Assembly: GCA_018343915.1 (NCBI GenBank)
Contig: JABRWF010000001.1
Location: 1 to 64,000, forward strand
Reading direction: 5' to 3'
DNA from: Agroathelia rolfsii
Taxonomy: Eukaryota > Basidiomycota > Agaricomycetes > Amylocorticiales > Amylocorticiaceae
DNA length: 64,000 bases
The position numbers were made by a program, and so were the translations under genes. The notes below the pieces were generated by a model. That model worked only from the letters and a program-made list of their open reading frames with translations, searched no databases and was not told where the DNA came from. Numbering within the stretch: position 1 is the first letter of the stretch; the number at the start of each line of letters is the position of its first letter. This document shows positions 56,361-64,000 of the stretch, in pieces.

Positions 56361-56836
56361 ACGAGATGCTAACTTTTCTTTTCTTTTCTTTTCTTTTCTT
56401 TTTCTTTCTTGATATTTTCATCCTTCTATCTTTCGTTTCTTGCTTCTTTCTTACCGTCCTTCTTCCTTACTTACTTCCTTCCCTTTACTCTTGCTTTCTG
56501 GAACATTTAATGGATAATATATACACACCATACCCCGACACACTCGTTCTACGCTACACCTTTGAATCCACGCTGATAAGTAATCGATCTGGTCTTTGTC
56601 ATTCATTCGTGCGAGTGAGCTGACGTCGTCGGTTGCTGTTTGTACCTTGTTTGGCTAGCTGGCCATGGGCATAAAGGGCAGCACGTGACCCAGGGCCAGT
56701 GCAGACCGCCCGACCGTGACACAGGCGGCAAAGGGCAAGCCGCAAGTCTCTCTGCTCCCCCGCCAGCGACGGCCACAGCAACGCCTGCTCTGTCCGAGTC
56801 TTTGTCGACGCCCTCGGTGCCAAATCGTCCCCGGCC
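56361..56836. other. Intergenic, with a TTTTC microsatellite
   Basis: A TTTTC-type run (about 56374-56410) follows the stop codon, then more pyrimidine-rich DNA. The rest is the presumed chitin synthase promoter. No gene is seen. Confidence 0.5.
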
Positions 56837-59800
56837 ATGGATCGTCGCGATGCAAGACCTCCCCGCTCCATGCGGCCCCAGAGCACTCAGCCTCCATCCT
56901 ATCCAGACCAGTTGCCATCCGCCTCCCAGAGACCGACCTATACCCAGGCCGCCGTATCCTTCCAGAACACAGAGCGTGGTGACCGCACAGACAGGCTCGA
57001 ACAGCCATCGAGGCAGCGTACAATGCCCTCTGCCTATCAGCCCGTCCTGCCTGCCAGCCCCACTCTCGATCCCGAGTCCGGCGAGTACATCGACCAGACT
57101 AAAGTCGGTAGGAAGAAGAGCCTCGTCCGTCCTGACAGAGAGAAGATCGAGCCAGGCCATCGTCAATGGCATTACCACAACACAGTCGCCCAGCTTCAGA
57201 ATGACGGCACCAATCGTCTCGGCGTGATGCCGTCCAGTATGTACATCTTGATCATTATCGACCTGCTCTCGTCCATACCTTTTCTCATTCAATATCCACA
57301 AATCTCATCATCATGACCATCCTTTTTTCGTACAGCCACTGGAAATTTTCCTCAGCGTGAGGGTCTCAGGCGTGGAAAGTCGCTTCTCGCCAGAGATGAG
57401 GATGTACACGAATCTGGCCTTGCTCTCTTCAAGCGTGGCACAACCCTGCGACGTAAGCGCACCGGCTCCGCCTCCCAACTGCCCATGGTGCCTCCCCAGG
57501 AGAAGGAGAAACCCAAACGAAGGGGATGCCTTGGCAGCACGCCAGGTCCTCACGACGCATGGATGACGTACTGCTATATCCTTACATGCTGTATTCCTAG
57601 TCCGTTATTGTCGTTATTGGGTATGCCCATTATTCCCCTCTATTTTTCCCTCATATAGGCTGATCACAATGCAGGAATTCGTACTCCTGAGCAACAGCGA
57701 GCATGGAAGGAAAAGATGGGTCTCATGAGCATCATCACAGTCCTCATGGCTGGCGTCGGCTTCTTGACTTTCGGATTCACCGAGACGGTCTGCGGTACAC
57801 CACCAAATCGTTATCATTCAGGCACCATCGGTAACAGTTCCGTCATTATTCATGGCTACGATTACGATTTCTCCAAGTTTAAACACCCCGCCGTCGGTAA
57901 CTTCGATGGCAGCTCAAACCCTCTCTTCGAGGGCGGTTGGAACGCCGCCGGGGCAGATATTTCGTTCATGTTCCAGAATGTCAATCAACACTGCTATGGC
58001 CTCATTACAAAGTCCTCTACCTCTAGCATTACCGGCAGCGGCGAAAACTTGAACTGGTACTTCCCTTGCAATGTCTTCAACCAGTATGGGACATCGGGCG
58101 TCAACATCAGTGGTTACGAGGATTCGACTAACTGTCATGCAACATCGACGGCTCGCAATGACCTGAACCAGATGTATCCCCAAGGCCAGGTTTATTACAC
58201 CTGGAATGATGTTCGTGATACGAGTCGCAACTTAGCTGTATGGGAGGGGTAAGCTCCGCATATATATTCCTCTTCTCCTCTTCCTTACTGAGAATAATTC
58301 CCCCTGCAGAAACGTCCTGGACTTTAATCTTCTCAACTGGCTTAGCCGCGCTCAAGTCAACTATCCTGACATTTTCGACGAGATGAAAAATCCCAATGGG
58401 ACTTTCAACACGTTTGATCTTTCGATGTATTTCCTGCGCACAAACCAGCGTGAAGTCGCCGAATGTCTCGCAGACATTATCACAGTAGGCTTCATAGACA
58501 CGGATACGATTGGCTGTGTAGCTTCCAAGATTGTCCTCTATATCTCCCTCATTTTCATCATCGGCGTTGTGGCCATTCGCTTCGTAATGGCGGTCCTCTT
58601 CCAATGGTTCTTCTCCCATCGTCTTGGGAATTTCCCCCGCGAGACCTATGAGCAACGAATGCAGCGCTCTGCCGAAATCGAAGCTTGGTCAAACGATATC
58701 TATCGTCCAGCACCGAGCGAATATCGACCCAACGTGGGCAAGAACGGTCTCCGGAATGCCAAAAAGCGTGCAACGTTCCTTCCTAGCACGTCCCGTTTCA
58801 CGCCTGCCGACGCTATCCTGCCTAAAAATGGTCGTCCGACGACAGCCTATGGTATGCTTGACTCGGGTGTCAATTATAAGCGCGTCACATCATATGGAGC
58901 CGCGACGCCGCCCAAGGCCAGCAAGGGCACACCACCTGGTTCTCCGGGATATAGAAACTCGAGGAGCACCGTTTCGTTTGGTAAAGAATCCGATAACCTA
59001 CCGGCGACAGTGCCTGCCTTCCCAGATAATCCTTGTCCATTCCCTCTACATAATGTCGTACCCCAACCCCCACCAGATTACGAACCGTTCAATTTCCCTC
59101 TGGCACACACTATCTGTCTTGTTACGGCTTACTCTGAGTCAGTGGAAGGCCTTCGCACAACCTTGGATTCGCTAGCGACGACGGATTATCCTAATAGCCA
59201 TAAGGTCATCCTTGTCATTGCCGATGGCCTTGTCAAGGGAGCAGGCAATGATATGACAACGCCTGATATCTGTCTAACGATGATGAAAGAGTTCGTAATT
59301 GCACCCGAGGATGTTGAACCCCACTCGTATGTTGCCATCGCCGACGGCCATAAACGACACAACATGGCCAAGGTCTTCGCCGGTTTCTATGACTACGATG
59401 ACGCAACTGTCGAGCGCTCGAAGCAGCAGCGCGTTCCAATGGTTCTGGTGTCCAAAGTTGGAAACCCGCTCGAAGCTAAGGATCCGAAGCCGGGCAACCG
59501 TGGTAAGCGCGACTCGCAGATCGTGCTCATGGGATTTTTGCAAAAAGTGATGTTCGATGAACGTATGACAACATTCGAGTACGAATTCTTCAACTCCCTC
59601 TGGCGTGTTACCGGTGTCAGCCCAGACCGATATGAACTTGTGTTGTGCGTCGATGCGGATACCAAGGTCTTTCCTGACTCGTTAACAAGGATGATCTCCT
59701 GCTGTGTAATTGACCCTGATATCATGGGCATATGTGGCGAGACCAAAATCGCTAACAAAGCAGATAGCTTCATTACAATGATGCAAGGTATGTTGCCTTT

Positions 59801-61561
59801 GAGAGTATTATCCCATTATATATAAACTGATCAGTAGCAACGCTCTAGTGTTTGAGTATTATATCTCCCACCATATGACCAAGGCTTTCGAATCCATGTT
59901 CGGCGGCGTCTCCTGTTTACCCGGTTGTTTTAGTATGTATCGCATCAAAGCCCCGAAGGGTGATACAGGCTACTGGGTCCCAGTCCTTGCCAACCCAGAC
60001 ATAGTTGAACATTATTCCGAAAATGTGGTGGACACGCTCCATAAGAAAAACTTGTTGCTGTTGGGCGAAGATCGATATCTGACGACGTTGCTGCTCAAGA
60101 CATTCCCTAAGCGCAAGAACATTTTCTGCCCTCAGGCTGTTTGCAAGACGGTAGTGCCTGATAGCTTCCGTGTCCTCTTATCTCAGAGGCGTCGATGGAT
60201 CAACTCCACTGTCCATAACCTCTTCGAACTCGTTCTAGTTCGCGATCTTTGCGGTACTTTCTGCTTTTCAATGCAGTTTGTTGTTGGCATGGAACTAGCG
60301 GGCACGCTCGTCCTCCCTGCTGCAATCGCGTTTACCTTATACCTAATTCTGGATTCTATCATTCACATCCATCACGTCAATAACACCATCCCTCTCATTT
60401 TATTGGCCATCGTGCTCGGTCTGCCTGGTGTCTTGATCGTCATTACGTCTCGCAAGCTGTCGTACATTGGTTGGATGTTCATCTACCTCATCTCGCTCCC
60501 TATCTGGAACGGCGTTCTCCCTGCATATGCATTTTGGCATTTCGATGACTTTTCATGGGGACAAACCCGTAAAGTGTCTGGTGAAGAAGAAGGCTCCCAT
60601 GGTGACAAAGAAGGCGAATTCGACTCAACACATATAGTTATGAAGCGATGGGCCGAGTTCGAGCGCGAACGCAGGTGGAAGAGTGGCACCCAGTCTAGAG
60701 ACGATTCCGTTATTTGGGGAGAGAAAAAGTAAGTCATGGTTGTGTCAGGATCTCTCTTGAAAGAAAACCCACTGATTTAATTGTATTAGGGCTGATAGTA
60801 ATCGATACTCCATTGCTTCTTTATCCGATGGTTATCACAACAATTCCCAGGGATTCGAATCCAGCACTATCGATACCAGCTTGTATGGATCTGGGCCTCA
60901 GTCTAGGACACGCCACGATAGTAACAGTAACCTCTTGGTATTACCGGCTCCCTTGTCCGTCTCGCGTCCCACAACAGCCTTTTCACATAGCACATCTTCC
61001 GCTGCTTTATCTCGTACGAGTGACGGCTCAGGATCCTCATCCACGCATCCCCTCAATAATAACCCGCGAATAACGTCACCACAAGGAAGGCCATCTTTTG
61101 ACGGTGCTTCACCTGAAAGGAGGTACACCTCGAATACTCCCATTGAGGCTCAGGTCTCCAGAGCAGCTGGTGCTTCTGCAGTAATACGTCAAGGAACTGT
61201 ACACAACCAATACCCTGGTGAAACCCAAAATCCGTTCTTCAATTCGCAGGCTCAGGTCGCGTCTGCATACGATGACCATACGGCGTACGCGGTCGAGCCC
61301 GAAGAGTATCAATCTACCAGTCCTTCCAGGTATCCGGATCATCATCAGCAACAGCAATATCGTGTACAGCAGCAGCAAAATCGTGGTGTTTCATTATCGG
61401 ACAACGGTCCTGTTCCTGGACCTGAGGGTGTTCGGCGGGTTTCAAGGGCTCCTAGAAGACAGACGACGTCGCAAGGACAACAGCAGAATCGATATTCGCG
61501 CGCATCCGCATATAATCTTCCTCCTGGAGCGGCGCCTCCAAATCCCAGTGGGTACCAATAA
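56837..61561 (+). CDS. CHS3: Class IV chitin synthase
   Basis: Six exons, 56837-57236, 57336-57620, 57675-58248, 58310-59787, 59849-60728 and 60790-61561, give 1462 residues; all junctions are GT-AG and in frame. The N-terminal ~150 residues are disordered. Membrane segments follow around [22 protein letters not shown] and [17 protein letters not shown], then the extracytoplasmic region typical of class IV and another segment ([21 protein letters not shown]). The GT2 catalytic domain has TAYSES, the long [30 protein letters not shown]-like LLGEDRYLT and QRRRW, the product-site motif. A C-terminal membrane cluster and a Gln/Ser-rich tail follow. It polymerises GlcNAc from UDP-GlcNAc at the plasma membrane. 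Class IV enzymes (yeast Chs3) make most wall chitin and the chitin converted to chitosan. Confidence 0.94.
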
Positions 61562-62147
61562 TGGACAGAAAGTCATTTCAAGTACTTTGATCCCTTTTCT
61601 CGACGTTATCTATATTTCTTTTGTGCTATACATACTTTGGACTATACTTCGTTTCTATTGCAACCATGGACCTCTCTTCTTACATCACGATCCTTACGTT
61701 CGACCGTCCTTCGTGTTTCCCTTGAATTTATGGAACGAGCCGGTCGTTATAATCAACCCTTATCCCCAATCAATTTCTTTGTTATTTGATTCCCACCATC
61801 CCATTCATATGGCGAGAGTGCTCCATGATATCGAACAAACTTGACACTCACTCTTTTTTCATGCCTACCGTTCATAGTACGCCGTTTCGTACCAGCAATC
61901 TTTTTTTTTTTCTTTTAATCAACACTTTGAATTAAAATGCAAAACATGGTATTACTCTAAATTATAGCTATAGGCACCATCATGCCGCGGCTAGCGTCAC
62001 GAGGGCTGTCACGGGTCACACTGGGCCCCGTACGCAAGAGGAACCATAGCCTGAGCTAACCTCCCTCGCACTATAGCGGCGACTTACGGTTGCGACTGCA
62101 TCAACCCTCTCTAGTCTACCAACGCAAGGGCTTTTGAGCTTTACGCC
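61562..62147. other. Intergenic between chitin synthase and WHI2-like gene
   Basis: Contains a T11/C-broken T-rich run (61901-61916) and the presumed 3' UTR of chitin synthase. No gene is seen. Confidence 0.5.
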
Positions 62148-63384
62148 ATGGCTGGTATAACCTCCTCGAATCCAATTACTTCTGTTTCTCAGGGACCCAC
62201 CCATGCCCACGCTCACCTTCAACCCCAGCTCTTGACCCGTCTGCTCCTCGACTTGCGGGGAAAGCGCTTTTCGGTTGACCGAGAGACTATTATGAATCTG
62301 CCGGAATCTGTGCTCCTCTGTTTGTTTCCAAATGGACTTGTACTCAGTCGTCAAAGCATGGCACTCTCGGATGGCGGCGGTGGTGAAGACGACGAAGAAG
62401 ACCTTTATGCAGTCGACGTACGTGTCTTGTGCCATTCGTCACGGTGTTGGCACCTGAGTCGATGCAAAAAAAAAAAGGCTGATTAGAACATTCCGCATTG
62501 CTTCTCTTAGTTTGACCCAGATTGCCTCGCCTTTGTTCTCCAATTCTTTAGGAATGCCAGCGATGCATTCTATGGCACCGCAAGCTCTCCAGGGCTTTAT
62601 GCAGCTCAGCAACACCTGCTCGATGGACCAGTGCCTGAGCTGGGCGGCCCCCCGAACAATCAAAATCCGCTGTTAACTAAACAAGCTATCATTGTACTCC
62701 GCGAAGAACTTGAATATTTTTCCATTCCGCCTAGGGACAGTAAAGCCGCAACCGATTCTCATGGGATCGCTAACGAAAACATGTTGACCGTGAAACGAGA
62801 AGCAGGCCGGTTCTTGATGGAGTCCCGGAGTATCTTTACGGCCTTGCAAAGAAACATCAACAAGGAGAACAACGTTGCAGAACAGCATCTCATAGACATG
62901 CTCTGCATGAGGTACCCAGTTATTCCTTCTCTCTAAAGTAGTTTTCTTATTCTAAGGACTCCAGCGGTTTTAATCCGGATGACAAGTGGGGATTCCGCGC
63001 CCTTGAGCCATCGAGGTGCTGCATTTCATCTATTGCGCTCGTCAAACTCAAGACAGGCATTATCCATCATCTGAATGCAGCTGAAGGCGAGGAGCCTGTG
63101 ACGATCGATTACGCGCAGATGCAGACTGCTCAGAAATTACTTCTGTTTTGGAGAAAGCCTGCCGTAAGCCTGATCTTTTTTTATTTGTAGCCTAATGTTA
63201 AATATGTTCCTTTACAGAGAAAGTGCTGGTGGGATGGCATTGATGTCCAACTCGATCTGGGAGAAGAGGCACTCACACCCGTCAAGTTATGGGCAAGACG
63301 AGTATGGACACTAGAACTTAGTCTGGTAGGTTTCTACAGCCGCTCGTTGACCCAAAAATTATTAATTCTTTTCAACAGGTGTGA
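62148..63384 (+). CDS. WHI2: WHI2-like BTB-domain stress-response protein
   Basis: Exons 62148-62417, 62511-62911, 62965-63163, 63218-63325 and 63379-63384 give 327 residues; the last exon holds only Val and the stop. Residues ~28-60 (LLLDLRGKRFSV, then LPESVLLCLFPNGL) match the N-terminal BTB/POZ signature of Whi2 proteins, and the C-terminal part (LLLFWRKPARKCWWDG, then VKLWARRVWTLEL) also looks like the fungal family. In yeast Whi2 binds the Psr1/2 phosphatases to activate the Msn2 stress response and restrains TORC1 under low amino acids. That role here is by family. The tiny final exon is the least certain part. Confidence 0.78.
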
Positions 63385-63710
63385 AACCAGGAATTGGGTT
63401 GACAATATTTGCTCACTTTCTTTCCCTTACGTAGTCACCGATCATATGCACAACCATGACCGATTTTGTCTTATATTCCTCAGATACCCCTTTAAGTCAC
63501 GTTTTCTCAATGCCACTTCGGATTGCCTTTTTGTCATTATCTACGTCTGGATAACTCTCAATTGATTTTATTTCTTTATAGAACTTGAAAACTCTATAAT
63601 GTGCAATATTGTTGATACAATGCCAGTAAGATGGAATATGCGACATAATCACTAAAAAAGCACCTACTTTATTTCCCGATCGTATATCCACTATCTGAGA
63701 TGAATGAATA
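63385..63710. other. Convergent intergenic region
   Basis: The 3' ends of WHI2 and of the next gene face each other across 326 bp of AT-rich sequence. No other gene is seen. Confidence 0.5.
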
Positions 63711-64000
63711 TCAGTCGTTGAAAGATGATGATCCCTTATCTGCTACAGAAAGCCACATGTTCCATCGCCGCCTTTCCTCTTCCGTTCCATTGAACGCCCA
63801 GTTAACTTTCACAATACTATGAAACCCTTCTAAAACGTTCGGTTCTTCAAATTCTTTCTGATATGTATGGTATGCAATCGCCGGAATGATTTGCTGCGGA
63901 AGATAAAGTTGATATGATAACAAAAGGCGTTGGCGAGAGATGAAGTATACTAACCTTCGAATCAGCTGACGAAGCAGGCATGACGTATGCACGATAAAGG
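63711..64000 (-). CDS. C-terminal end of a polynucleotide kinase/3'-phosphatase-like protein (partial)
   Basis: Two exon parts on the minus strand are visible, 64000-63955 (running off the window) and 63893-63711, joined across a 61-bp GT-AG intron. The readable end runs from RAYVMPASSADSK into QIIPAIAYHTYQKEFEEP, then LEGFHSIVKVNW, FNGTEEERRRWNMWL and the stop. Pro-x-Ile-Ala followed by an F-x-x-P-x-x-x-EGF block and a hydrophobic strand is how DNA 3'-phosphatase/5'-kinase (PNKP, Pnk1) proteins end. Those enzymes tidy DNA break ends for ligation. The catalytic parts are outside the window, so this rests on the tail alone. Confidence 0.55.
   Translation of the reverse strand, partial: FIVHTSCLLRQLIRRLVYFISRQRLLLSYQLYLPQQIIPAIAYHTYQKEFEEPNVLEGFHSIVKVNWAFNGTEEERRRWNMWLSVADKGSSSFND

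Noticed and set aside
56603..57301. 232-codon minus-strand frame opposite chitin synthase exon 1
   Set aside because: Shadow of the chitin synthase coding strand; no domain and no splice or promoter support.
61218..61844. 208-codon plus-strand frame over the end of the chitin synthase gene
   Set aside because: It overlaps the last chitin synthase exon in another frame and runs into AT-rich 3' UTR sequence.

Overview
The window is the end of a fungal chromosome. It opens with six copies of CCCCCTAA (the complement of TTAGGGGG), then carries about 44 kb of nested transposable elements with a single recognisable host-type gene in it. Its last 13 kb is a compact run of ordinary intron-containing genes. 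Short introns (about 45-80 bp), a class IV chitin synthase, a Whi2-like gene and the eight-base telomere unit point to a basidiomycete yeast-like fungus. The TTAGGGGG repeat is the form known from Cryptococcus and relatives, so Tremellomycetes is my best guess, at moderate confidence.

Layout. 1-64: telomere, joined to what looks like the last dozen bases of a copia LTR. 65-7903: a dead Ty1/copia element split by two solo LTRs, with older LTR remnants beyond it. 8460-11149: a Crinkler (CRN) gene with three tandem N-terminal header domains and a C-terminal protein kinase-like domain. 11150-19765: a thicket of small non-autonomous LTR elements (TRIMs) and solo LTRs inserted in each other. 19766-38200: two copies of a non-autonomous LTR element (876-bp LTRs, called family A here). 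Each carries an antisense, intron-containing gene for a Zn2Cys6 protein. One copy sits inside an LTR of the other, and the outer copy's gene is split by a nearly intact chromovirus-type gypsy element (28819-36291). 38201-44001: LTR relics, a TRIM whose LTR contains a complete tRNA-like fold, and two Tc1/mariner copies. 44541-51369: a non-LTR retrotransposon with a 12-bp target duplication.

The gene-dense end holds thioredoxin (51486-52009), a 1246-residue disordered protein of unknown function (52503-56360), class IV chitin synthase (56837-61561), a WHI2-like BTB protein (62148-63384) and, convergent with it, the 3' end of a polynucleotide kinase/phosphatase-like gene (63711-64000). These genes are independent rather than a cluster.

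The nesting order can be read from target-site duplications: CATGG, TAGAC, ACATA, ATGTA, GTAGT, TCACG, ATATA, AGCAC, AAAGG, CTACT, AAAAT, CTGAG, CTTTG, TA (twice), GCCAT and CACGTGACCGAG. Differences between repeat copies are almost all C/T or G/A transitions, and many made stop codons (CAA, CAG, CGA and TGG to stop). This fits RIP-like mutation or deamination of methylated cytosine. Percent identities are by-eye estimates, exon models are by hand, and no database search was possible.
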